From Solibacteraceae bacterium (GTDB lineage Bacteria > Acidobacteriota > Terriglobia > Bryobacterales > Bryobacteraceae), in the NCBI GenBank assembly GCA_021324015.1, contig JAJPJX010000087.1, forward strand, positions 1-64,000: a stretch of DNA of 64,000 nt, in the 5' to 3' direction. How positions within the stretch are numbered: position 1 is the first letter of the stretch; each line of letters starts with the position of its first letter. The notes below the pieces were generated by a model. That model did no database searches, was not told the origin of the DNA, and saw only the letters and a list, made by a program, of their open reading frames with translations. Shown here in pieces: positions 43,687 through 51,794 of this stretch. The translations under genes were made by a program, and so were the position numbers.

Positions 43687-44562
43687 ATGGAGACATCCCG
43701 CCGGGCGGGTGACAGGGGGTTGGAAGCCCCGCTCCCTACACGCGGGCCCTGGTGGAACGTCGGGCGGCCGATCCGCCCGACCGCGCGCTTCCTCATGGAA
43801 ACCGAAGCGCACGTCTACGCCCTGGCGGTTTCCGCAAGCGTGCTGCTCTCCTTTTATCCTTTCCTGATCGTGATGCTCTCCTTCTGCCGCAATATCCTGC
43901 ACTGGCCGGCGGCGGTGGAGGCGATCTACCTGGCGCTGGATGATTTCATGCCGGGGGATTTGGGGGCCTTCATCAAGCGGAACCTGCCGCTGCGCGGGCA
44001 CCTGCAACTGACCTCCATGTTCCTCCTGCTGTTCACGGCCAACGGCGTCTTCGAGCCGCTGGAAGTGGCGCTCAACCGCATCTGGGGCGTGCGCGTGAAT
44101 CGCAGCTACCTGAAGAATCAGCTCGTCAGCCTGGGGATGATCTTCCTCTGCGGCGGCCTGGCGCTGGTCTCCTTCATGCTCTCCGCGCTCAACCAGCAGT
44201 GGATCTCAGACTGGGTGGGTCCGCACCCCAAGGCCGTGCTGTGGTTCAACATCCTGGTGTTCAAGCTGGCGGCGGTGCCCATTTCCATCCTGGCGCTGTT
44301 CATGATTTACTGGCTGCTTCCCAACCGCAAGATTCCCCCGGTGCGGGTGGCTCCGGTGGCGATCCTGGTAGGTCTGGCGCTGGAAGGCCTGAAGTACGTC
44401 AACCTGTTGGTCTGGCACGCGCTGCGGGATAAGCTCGCGCGGGAATACGGCGTGTTTCACAACTCCGTGACCATCCTGCTGTGGAGCTTCGTGGGCGCGC
44501 TGGTGATTCTGGCCGGGGCGGAATGGGCGGCGCGGCACTCCGGCCAGGATCAGGTAGACTGA
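43687..44562 (+). CDS. YihY/BrkB family membrane protein
   Basis: A 291-residue inner-membrane protein of the YihY/virulence factor BrkB family. About six helices are seen, with the family-typical ALAVSASVLLSFYPFLIVML near the start, NGVFEPLEVALNRIWGV in the middle, and IPPVRVAPVAILVGLALEGLK, then REYGVFHNSVTILLWSF near the end. Its role is unknown; some members have been proposed as transporters or, wrongly, as RNase BN. It follows the previous gene by 11 bases. Confidence 0.85.
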   Translation: METSRRAGDRGLEAPLPTRGPWWNVGRPIRPTARFLMETEAHVYALAVSASVLLSFYPFLIVMLSFCRNILHWPAAVEAIYLALDDFMPGDLGAFIKRNLPLRGHLQLTSMFLLLFTANGVFEPLEVALNRIWGVRVNRSYLKNQLVSLGMIFLCGGLALVSFMLSALNQQWISDWVGPHPKAVLWFNILVFKLAAVPISILALFMIYWLLPNRKIPPVRVAPVAILVGLALEGLKYVNLLVWHALRDKLAREYGVFHNSVTILLWSFVGALVILAGAEWAARHSGQDQVD

Positions 44563-44568
44563 CAAGTG

Positions 44569-44634
44569 ATGGAATGGCTCGGAATTGCCCTTCTGGTGGC
44601 GGCCTGGTTCCTGCTGAGCCGTTGGGGCGGTTGA
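44569..44634 (+). CDS. Possible 21-residue membrane peptide ending at an in-frame UGA
   Basis: A short frame, MEWLGIALLVAAWFLLSRWGG, forms one hydrophobic helix followed by Arg. It starts 6 bases after the BrkB stop and has no strong ribosome site, so coupling would be needed. If the UGA were read through, the frame would continue for 29 more residues with a Cys and a charged tail, ending within the start of the next gene. It may be a real micro-protein or chance. Confidence 0.25.
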   Translation: MEWLGIALLVAAWFLLSRWGG

Positions 44635-44692
44635 GGGTCCACCAAGCCCGGCCGGCGACCGGGAGAAACTTGCGCATTACCGAACAAAGACG

Positions 44693-44869
44693 ATGAAAGA
44701 CTGGAAAAAGATAGCCTCCGGTAACGGGCTGAACATCCCGGAGCCGGACCTGGATCGGATTGTGCCCGCGCTGGACGGCCTGGAGGCAGTGTTCCGGCCG
44801 CTGGCGGCGAAGCTTCCCGCCGACGTCGAGCCGGCGGTGATCTTCCGGGCGGAGGAGGGCGCCGAGTGA
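44693..44869 (+). CDS. AtzG-like small amidase subunit
   Basis: A 58-residue protein (MKDWKKIASGNGLNIPEPD at the start). The pattern of an N-terminal short helix, a 'P..DL..IV..L..L' helix and the end PADVEPAVIFRAEE closely resembles AtzG-like proteins, GatC-type small partners that stabilise an amidase. Its stop overlaps the GTG of the amidase gene (GTGA), the usual atzG-atzE arrangement. It is so short that automatic callers may miss it. Confidence 0.7.
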   Translation: MKDWKKIASGNGLNIPEPDLDRIVPALDGLEAVFRPLAAKLPADVEPAVIFRAEEGAE

Positions 44870-46242
44870 CCATCCTGGAAGCGGCGTCCGCGCTGCGGGC
44901 GCGCAAGGTATCTTCGGCGGAGCTGACGGAGGCGGCGCTGGCGCGCACGGCGCGGCTGAATCCCCGGCTCAATGCCATGCAGACGGTTTTGGAGGAGAGC
45001 GCCCGAGCGCGCTCGCGGCAGGCGGACGCCGAACTGGCGCACGGCGCCGACCTGGGACCGCTGCACGGCATCCCGGTGGCGGTGAAAGACGTCTTTTGCA
45101 CCAAAGGCGTGCGCACCATGTGTGGGTCTGTGCTGTTCCAAGACCATGTGCCGGATCGGGACGCCGCCGTAGTGGAGAAACTGGCGGCTGCCGGAGCGGT
45201 GCTGGTGGCCAAAACCACCATGCACGAACTGGCCTACGGGATCACCTCGAACAATCCGCATTTCGGCGCGGTGCGCAACCCTTGGAACACGGACTGCATT
45301 CCCGGCGGGTCGAGCGGCGGTTCGGGATCGGCTGTGGCGGCGGACCTGGTCTTCCTGGCCATGGGCACCGACACCGGCGGCTCGATCCGCATTCCCGCGG
45401 CGTTTTGCGGGACCGTGGGGCTGAAACCGACCTTCGGGAGGGTGAGCCGCTTCGGCGTGCTACCGCTGGATTTCAGCCTGGACCACATGGGGCCGCTGGC
45501 GCGTTCGGTGCGCGACGCGGGAGTCGTGCTGAACGCGATTGCAGGCTACGATTCGCGGGACGACACCTCGTCGCGCACCCCGGTGGAAGACTACGTGCCC
45601 GCGGCGGAGCCTTCGATCCGCGGGCTGCGCATCGGCATGCCCGAGAATTTCTACTTCGAGCACTGCCACCCGGAGGTGGAGCGGGCCGTGCGGAGCATGT
45701 TCGACCGCGCGGCGGCGCTGGGCGCGGAGGTGGCGCCCGTGCGGGTTCCGGACATCGCCGCGCTGAATGCCGTCGGGCGGGTCATCCTGCTGGCGGAAGC
45801 CTCGGCGGTCATGGAGCCGTACCTGAACCAGCGCGACCGCTTCGGCGCGGACGTGCTGGCGCTGCTGGACCAGGGGCGCCTGCTGGCGGCCACCGATTAC
45901 GTGAATGCGCAGCGGCTGCGGCGCATCATGCAGCGCGAGTTCCGCCGGCTCTGGGAGCGCGTGGACTGCCTGTTCACCCCCGCAGCGCCGGTGCCGGCTC
46001 CCCGCATCGGGCAGATGACCGTGCAGGTTGGCGGCGCCGAAGAGGACGTGCGGCTGGCTTCGACGCGGCTGGTGCGCGGCGTGAACGTGCTGGGCCTGCC
46101 GGCGCTCGCCCTGCCCTGCGGAATGGCCGAGGGACTCCCGGCCAGCGTGCAGATCATCGGAAAGCCCTTTTCCGAAGCGCTGATTCTGCGGGTGGGCCAG
46201 GCGCTGATGCCGGGCGAGATCCAAGTCCCGGCTCTGAACTAA
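44866..46242 (+). CDS. Amidase, AtzE/GatA-like
   Basis: A 458-residue amidase-signature enzyme. The Ser-cisSer-Lys triad is evident: Lys in VAVKDVFCTKG, the Ser-rich loop GGSSGGSGSAVAA and the nucleophile segment GTDTGGSIRIPAAFCG. Starting with a GTG that overlaps the small partner gene, it most likely forms an AtzE-AtzG-type heterodimer acting on a carboxamide such as biuret-like or aminoacyl compounds. A glutamyl-tRNA amidotransferase role is less likely, as no GatB is nearby. A hairpin follows the stop. Confidence 0.8.
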   Translation: MTILEAASALRARKVSSAELTEAALARTARLNPRLNAMQTVLEESARARSRQADAELAHGADLGPLHGIPVAVKDVFCTKGVRTMCGSVLFQDHVPDRDAAVVEKLAAAGAVLVAKTTMHELAYGITSNNPHFGAVRNPWNTDCIPGGSSGGSGSAVAADLVFLAMGTDTGGSIRIPAAFCGTVGLKPTFGRVSRFGVLPLDFSLDHMGPLARSVRDAGVVLNAIAGYDSRDDTSSRTPVEDYVPAAEPSIRGLRIGMPENFYFEHCHPEVERAVRSMFDRAAALGAEVAPVRVPDIAALNAVGRVILLAEASAVMEPYLNQRDRFGADVLALLDQGRLLAATDYVNAQRLRRIMQREFRRLWERVDCLFTPAAPVPAPRIGQMTVQVGGAEEDVRLASTRLVRGVNVLGLPALALPCGMAEGLPASVQIIGKPFSEALILRVGQALMPGEIQVPALN

Positions 46243-46270
46243 AAAAGGGCGCTGCCCGGAGGCAGCGCCC
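46241..46270 (-). terminator. Rho-independent terminator of the 46300-49578 receptor gene
   Basis: A perfect 10-bp stem (46247-46256 with 46261-46270), a CGGA loop, and six A (46241-46246) that read as T6 on the minus strand. It ends the minus-strand receptor transcript and, sitting at the amidase stop, may also slow plus-strand transcription. Confidence 0.9.
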
Positions 46271-46299
46271 TGGAGGAGGAATCGGAGCGGTCGTTCGGA

Positions 46300-49200
46300 T
46301 CAGAAGACGAACTTCAGCGCTAATTGCATGGTCCGCGAGTTGCTCGGGAAGTTGTTGGACCACGCCGCGAACTGCGCGTTTTGCGGAAGGAGAAACGCCC
46401 GCGAGTTGATCTGCGAGGTCAAGCGCACCGAATTGATGTAGCCGGCGGTGTACTGTGCGTGGTTGAAAATGTTCGTCGCGTCCGCGCGGAACTCGACGAA
46501 CTTCGATTCGGTGATGTTGAACTTCTTGCCGAGAGACATATCAAAGTTGTTGATTCCCGGCATCTGGATGGTATTGCGGCCGGCATTCGCGAAGGTGCCG
46601 GATCCAGCCTGGATGTAGCGCGCGTTGGGATTGGTGGCGAGATACGCAACCGTGGCGCCCGACGAATTCTTGAGGGCCGTCACACCGCTGCCGATGTTGC
46701 CCTGACCGGCCGGGTTGACGATGGTGCGATCCACAGCGTCGCCGTTTCCGTTGGCATCCACGCCGCTCTGCGGGGTGACCAACTCGCCCACTTCCGCCGT
46801 GTAAGTGCCCACGAAGCGCCAGTTGCCGAGGACGTTCTTGGCCGCCCAGTTGTTCGCATGGGACAGCCAGGGCACCTCCCAGAGCCAGTTCAGCGTGAAG
46901 CGGTGGCGGCGGTCCAGCGGGGAGTCGGACCATTCGTTTTGCAGGTTCCGGAAGTCCTGCGGACGGCGTGGAGACAGGAAGGTGGAGAAGTGGGTCGCGG
47001 TGGCGTTGTCGCGATTGTGGCTCCACGTATAGGCGCCCTGCATCTGAAAGCCGCGTGCGAAGCGGCGGGTCACCTGCGTCGCCAGTCCGTTATAGATCGA
47101 ACTGCTCCACGGCATGAAAGCGGTGATGTTGGAACCGTTGAAGCCGGCGTTCGCCCACGCCGGATCGAAGTTGGGACGGGTATTGATTTGCGCCAGCGTG
47201 AGCGGCAGGGCATCCAATTGCGCCTGGGAGGGCGCCTGAAGGTACGTCGGCAAGCCGTTGGCGGTCGAGGTGACCCTGGCGATGCGCTGCAATTGGGTCT
47301 GGGTGAGCAGGTGATAGCCGCGGCTTCCGAGGTAACGGACTTCCACCGTGTAATCGTTGTGGAATACGTGCTGAACGCCGGCATTCCATTGCAGGGAGGT
47401 GGGCAGAATCTGATCCGGAATGTAGCTGGACGTAGCCTGCTTGGCGTCGGCCACGCTCAGGTTACCGCCGCCGGAGAGACTGCCCGGCTTGATGCCGCCA
47501 TTGGCCAGGAATGACCCGTCCTTAAAAAGATTCGGGTAGCTGCCGGCATCGTACGTGGAACTCAACTGGGGAGGATATGCCGTGCTGCCGACATTGTCGA
47601 AGATGACGTCATACCCCATCCCGAATCCGGCCCGGATCGAGGTGCGGCCGCTGGTGCCCGGCGAATAGGCCACGCCCACGCGCGGAGCGAAAGCCTTGTT
47701 GTATGTGGAAGGCGCCTTGAAGTCAATCAGACCCGGCACGTTGGAGATGGTATTCAGGGACTGCAACCCCATGCCGATCGGCACGGTCGTGCGCTCCCAG
47801 CGCAAACCGAGGTTGACGGTCAGATTCGGCTTGACACGCCAGGAATCATTGGCATACAAATAGGTGGCCCACTGGTTGCCGTAGTAGCTGGTGCTGCCCA
47901 GGTTGCGCTCCGCAAGAGACGTGGGAACGTTGTCCAGAAGATATTCCTCCAGGTTTGCGTAGTCGTAGTCGCCACGCTCGCGTTGGATGAAGTGCTGCGG
48001 CGAGATGACATTGCGGCCGTCGAAGCCGAACTTCAGGGTGTGCTTTCCCTTGGTCCAATTGACGTTTTCGACCAATTGATAGGTGTTCTGGATCGAAAAC
48101 TGCGGAGCATTGGGATCCGGCCCGACCTGAAGTCCCAGATCGTCCATGGTCAGGTTCGGGAAGACGTCCAAACCCGGGAACTGATCGTTCGTTACCGTGT
48201 AGAACTGGCTGAACCGGTTGAACGCCAAGCGCAGCTCATTGGTCACGTTTGGCGTGAAGGTGTGATAGTCGGAAACCGACACCAGGTAGAACCGCTGCGG
48301 CAGGGTGGTCCAAAAATGAGGGAGGGTACCCGAGTTGTCCAAAGAATCGCTGCGATTGAAGATGAAGCGGCCGCGGATCTGATCCGCGTCGGTCCGGTTA
48401 TAGTCCACACTCGCGACGGCGGTGTAGTAGTTGTTGAAGAACGAGCCGGAGATCGGCAGAGGTCCCAGCGGGATGTCCTTTCCGTTCACGCTCGTGGTAG
48501 TGCCATCGGGAGTGGGTGCGGGAAGAACATACTGCTTGAAGGCGTTATAGTTCGTCTTCGAGATCGTACCCTGGTTGGCCATGGTATCGAGCAGAGCGTA
48601 GCCGGCGGCCGTGGGGCCCCACGCCGGATACGTCGGAGTGTACGCATTCCCCAGAGGCGTGTATTCGAAATTCCCGAAATAAAACAGCTTGTCTTTGATG
48701 ATGGGCCCGCCCACCGAGGCGCCCAGCTTGTTCTGGTCGAAGCGCGGGTTGCTGTAAATGCCCGAGTTGGTGTACACCGCATCCACGGCATTCAAGTTGC
48801 GATTCTGGAAGTATTCGTAGACGGAACCGTGGAGGGCATTGGTGCCGCTCTTCACGATGGTATTGAACTGGCCGCCGGTGGAGTGTCCGAATTCGGCGCC
48901 GAACTGGTTCTGCAGCAGCGTGAACTCCTGCGTGGCTTCCGTCGGAACGTATACCAGGGGCCCTGTCACGGTCTTGTTGTTATTGTCCACGCCCTCGATC
49001 ATGAAGTTGTTGTTCATGGGGCGTTGCCCACCAACCGAAGGGCCGGTACCTTGGCCTACACCGCCGTTGCTGGCAACTCCGGCGCTCAGCAGGGACAGAT
49101 TGAGCGCTCCGTACAGGCCATTCGAGTTTTCGATGATCGGCAGGTTCACAATTTGGTTCGCACCATAGGCGGATTCCACCTGGGCGGTGGTGGTGTCAAT

Positions 49201-49578
49201 CGCCGCCGCCGCTTCGGTCACCTCCACCGTGGTGGTCACCGATCCGACTTCCAGGGTCAGGTTCACGGTGACGGTCCTGTTCAGTTGCACGGACACGTTA
49301 GCGAGGGTCGCCTTGGTGAACCCCGACGCCGTGGCTGCCACGTTGTAGGTCCCCACCGGAACGTTGTTGAACCGATACTCGCCGGCAGTGCCGGCTTTCG
49401 CCGTCGTTTTCACTCCGGTGGCGACGTTCTGAATCTCGACCGTCGCACTGGGGACCGCCGCGCCAGACTGGTCCACCAGCACACCGACAATATTGCCGTC
49501 CGTAGCCTGGCCGAATCCCGAGGGCGCAAGGAGCCCGAGGATGGCCACCACCGCCAGAACTGTTAGTACTCTCCGCAT
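46300..49578 (-). CDS. TonB-dependent receptor, OAR-like (1092 residues)
   Basis: An outer-membrane protein with a signal peptide starting MRRVLTVLAVVAILGLL, chosen because AGGAGG lies just before this ATG; the frame continues upstream to 49677 with no leader. Residues of about 25-110 form the carboxypeptidase-regulatory-like domain (NIVGVLVDQSGAAVPSATVE). A plug follows (NNNFMIEGVDNNNKTVTGP, FGAEFGHSTGGQFNTIVKSG), then a long barrel ending in a terminal aromatic residue (LALKFVF). The family is greatly expanded in acidobacteria and is thought to import large or complex substrates. It diverges from the GWxTD gene. Confidence 0.85.
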   Translation of the reverse strand: MRRVLTVLAVVAILGLLAPSGFGQATDGNIVGVLVDQSGAAVPSATVEIQNVATGVKTTAKAGTAGEYRFNNVPVGTYNVAATASGFTKATLANVSVQLNRTVTVNLTLEVGSVTTTVEVTEAAAAIDTTTAQVESAYGANQIVNLPIIENSNGLYGALNLSLLSAGVASNGGVGQGTGPSVGGQRPMNNNFMIEGVDNNNKTVTGPLVYVPTEATQEFTLLQNQFGAEFGHSTGGQFNTIVKSGTNALHGSVYEYFQNRNLNAVDAVYTNSGIYSNPRFDQNKLGASVGGPIIKDKLFYFGNFEYTPLGNAYTPTYPAWGPTAAGYALLDTMANQGTISKTNYNAFKQYVLPAPTPDGTTTSVNGKDIPLGPLPISGSFFNNYYTAVASVDYNRTDADQIRGRFIFNRSDSLDNSGTLPHFWTTLPQRFYLVSVSDYHTFTPNVTNELRLAFNRFSQFYTVTNDQFPGLDVFPNLTMDDLGLQVGPDPNAPQFSIQNTYQLVENVNWTKGKHTLKFGFDGRNVISPQHFIQRERGDYDYANLEEYLLDNVPTSLAERNLGSTSYYGNQWATYLYANDSWRVKPNLTVNLGLRWERTTVPIGMGLQSLNTISNVPGLIDFKAPSTYNKAFAPRVGVAYSPGTSGRTSIRAGFGMGYDVIFDNVGSTAYPPQLSSTYDAGSYPNLFKDGSFLANGGIKPGSLSGGGNLSVADAKQATSSYIPDQILPTSLQWNAGVQHVFHNDYTVEVRYLGSRGYHLLTQTQLQRIARVTSTANGLPTYLQAPSQAQLDALPLTLAQINTRPNFDPAWANAGFNGSNITAFMPWSSSIYNGLATQVTRRFARGFQMQGAYTWSHNRDNATATHFSTFLSPRRPQDFRNLQNEWSDSPLDRRHRFTLNWLWEVPWLSHANNWAAKNVLGNWRFVGTYTAEVGELVTPQSGVDANGNGDAVDRTIVNPAGQGNIGSGVTALKNSSGATVAYLATNPNARYIQAGSGTFANAGRNTIQMPGINNFDMSLGKKFNITESKFVEFRADATNIFNHAQYTAGYINSVRLTSQINSRAFLLPQNAQFAAWSNNFPSNSRTMQLALKFVF

Positions 49579-50015
49579 ATTCCTCCTCTTAAGGGAACGG
49601 GGTAGGCGGTGCAGGTTTTGTGCCAGTTCGCCCAAAGAGGCTAAGTTATTGATTTCTCTCCAGTTGCTTGAAGGCAAGAGGGGCGGACTCTTCCATAGAT
49701 AGGAGTTTTAAGATGTTAAATACTGAAATAGGAATTTGCCACCGCGGGCTGGCGGTACCGTTATCGGGGAAACAAGGCGGATTCTCCGTTTGGAACCGGT
49801 CGATGTTTTTTTTGTTCTCAATTTGGCGTTTTTTGGTTTAGGATGGAGGCATTGTAGGATTTTTCACGTCTCTCTGTAGCGGAGAGGGGGCGGGCAATCC
49901 TGGCAGCTGTTTCGGGCCGATTTGCCTGGATGGAGGAGGAAGTCTTGGGTTTGATCGGAAGGCTGATCTGTCGTTTGGCTGGCTTTCCGGACCGGCTCAA
50001 AAGTGGGAGGTCTTT
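49579..50015. other. Divergent promoter region
   Basis: About 440 bases between the minus-strand receptor and the GWxTD gene. It is more AT-rich than its surroundings, with T runs near 49807-49835 that could hold promoters for both directions, and a short hairpin near 49865-49885. A 33-codon frame (49930-50031) overlaps the ribosome site of the GWxTD gene; I see no proof that it is translated. Confidence 0.5.
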
Positions 50016-51773
50016 ATTATCAATAGAGTAGCGGTATGGTTGCTCGGTGTCCTCTGGGCTTGCTCTGCCACCGCCGCGATCAAACTGCCGGAACGCTATA
50101 AGGAATTCCTGGCGGGCCCTACTTCCTACCTGATTACCAAGACCGAGCACGCCGCCTTTCTGGCCCTGAAGAGCGATGAGGATCGCGACAGATTTATCGA
50201 CCACTTCTGGGCGATTCGAAATCCGGCCCCGGAATCGGGCAGCAACGAGTTCCGAGACGAATTTTACCGGCGGGTAGCTTGGGCGAATGCCCACTTCGGG
50301 AACGACGTGGGGGGCGATGGCTGGAGGTCGGACCGCGGGCGGACCTACATCCTTTTCGGCAAGCCGCAGGGCACCACCAGCTATGTGTTCGATCAGCAAC
50401 TATACCCCATCGAGCTGTGGTTCTATGCCAACCCGGGGCTCACGGAACTGCCGGCGTTCTTCTATGTGCTCTTTTTCGATAGGGATGGGATCGGGGGGTA
50501 CCATTTCTACCATCCCTATGTAGACGGACCGGACAAACTGGTCCGCTCCGGATACACCAAGGCGGATGCCTACCAGTACCTGCGCAACGTGAGCCCGGAA
50601 CTAGCCCGGGCCAGCCTTTCGCTGATCCCCGGTGAGCCGGTGGACACGGACACATTCTCCGGGTCGATGGACTCGATGAGCATCCTGAACGCCATTCAGG
50701 GGTACAACGAGATGCGCAGCTATATCTCCCTGGTGCAGAACCGGGCGCTGCGGCTGGAGCGGGTGACCTCGAAGATCCATTACGACCTGGCGCGGACCAA
50801 CCTGCTGACCTTCCTGGCGCGGGAAAAAGGGCAACCGTGGCTGCACTACCAGGTGGAAGTCAGTGATCCGTCCCAGCCGAAAGCCGAGGCTGGTAGGGTG
50901 TGCTACGAAATCGCCGCGCGCGTGTTTTCCAACGAGCAACTCGTTTTCGAGCGAACTGATGCCCCCACCTTCGCGGTGGACCCGGCCACCGCCGACGACC
51001 TCAAGCCGCGGCCGTTTGTCTTCGAGGACCGGCTGCCGGTCACCGAGGGAAAGTACCGGCTCACAGTCAGTGTGCGCAACCAGGCAGCCAAAAAGACCTA
51101 TGAGGTCAGCCGGGTGTTTTCGGTGGGGCCGCCGCCGTCCGGCCCGGAATTGTCGGAGATCCTGATTGTGGCGGACCACCAGCCGGACGGCCGGGTTCGG
51201 CCTTTCCAATTCGGGGGCTTCAAGTTTCTGCCGTCTCCCGGCGCCCAGGCGACCGCTGCGCGCGGACTGAGCATCTGTTACGAAGTCAGCCTGCCGGGGC
51301 AGCATGCGGACGAAATTCCGGTCGAGTACGTGATCGGGAATGTGGGCACCAAATTTCGCAAGACATTCGAGGAGAAGCTGCCGCTGGGGCGGACGGATTC
51401 CTACGGCGCGTTGTTCAATGCCAAGACGCTGCAGATCGAGGATCTAACGGCCGGCTCCTACCAACTGGTCGTGAGGCTGAAGGACCCGGCTTCGGGCAAG
51501 ATTACGGCGCAATCGGTATCTTTCGTGGTCGTGGCATCGGGAGAGGAAAGACGCCCCCTGGTGATTTCCCAGGGAAGGACCCCGACGCCGGAATGGGAGG
51601 CGGCGAACGATTATGAACGGGCTTTGTGCTGGCTGGCGCAAGGACGCGAGCGGGAGGCGCTCGAAGCGCTGGAGAGTTCCTGGAACTTGAGCAAGAAGGC
51701 GGCTTTGGAGCCGTTATTGCGGCATCTTTACGAGCGTACCGGAAGGGGATCCGGGCGCCCGATTTTAAACTGA
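50016..51773 (+). CDS. GWxTD domain-containing exported protein
   Basis: A roughly 585-residue protein with an N-terminal GWxTD domain (DHFWAIRNPAP, then GWRSDRGRTYILFGKP about residue 101), a domain common in acidobacteria and Bacteroidota with unknown role, followed by a beta-rich middle and a short helical end. The start is uncertain. TTG 50040 gives a leader without a positive charge. The frame open upstream reads INRVAVWLLGVLWACSATAA, a normal signal peptide, and GGGAGG (50005-50010) is correctly placed for ATT 50016 or ATC 50019. It is followed 21 bases later by another receptor gene, so they are likely co-transcribed. Confidence 0.75.
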   Translation: MINRVAVWLLGVLWACSATAAIKLPERYKEFLAGPTSYLITKTEHAAFLALKSDEDRDRFIDHFWAIRNPAPESGSNEFRDEFYRRVAWANAHFGNDVGGDGWRSDRGRTYILFGKPQGTTSYVFDQQLYPIELWFYANPGLTELPAFFYVLFFDRDGIGGYHFYHPYVDGPDKLVRSGYTKADAYQYLRNVSPELARASLSLIPGEPVDTDTFSGSMDSMSILNAIQGYNEMRSYISLVQNRALRLERVTSKIHYDLARTNLLTFLAREKGQPWLHYQVEVSDPSQPKAEAGRVCYEIAARVFSNEQLVFERTDAPTFAVDPATADDLKPRPFVFEDRLPVTEGKYRLTVSVRNQAAKKTYEVSRVFSVGPPPSGPELSEILIVADHQPDGRVRPFQFGGFKFLPSPGAQATAARGLSICYEVSLPGQHADEIPVEYVIGNVGTKFRKTFEEKLPLGRTDSYGALFNAKTLQIEDLTAGSYQLVVRLKDPASGKITAQSVSFVVVASGEERRPLVISQGRTPTPEWEAANDYERALCWLAQGREREALEALESSWNLSKKAALEPLLRHLYERTGRGSGRPILN

Positions 51774-51794
51774 GCAGAAGAACGGAGATACATC

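Noticed and set aside
44640-44665. GC-rich stem as a terminator
   Set aside because: No T run follows and it lies inside the presumed amidase transcript; considered only as a speculative SECIS.
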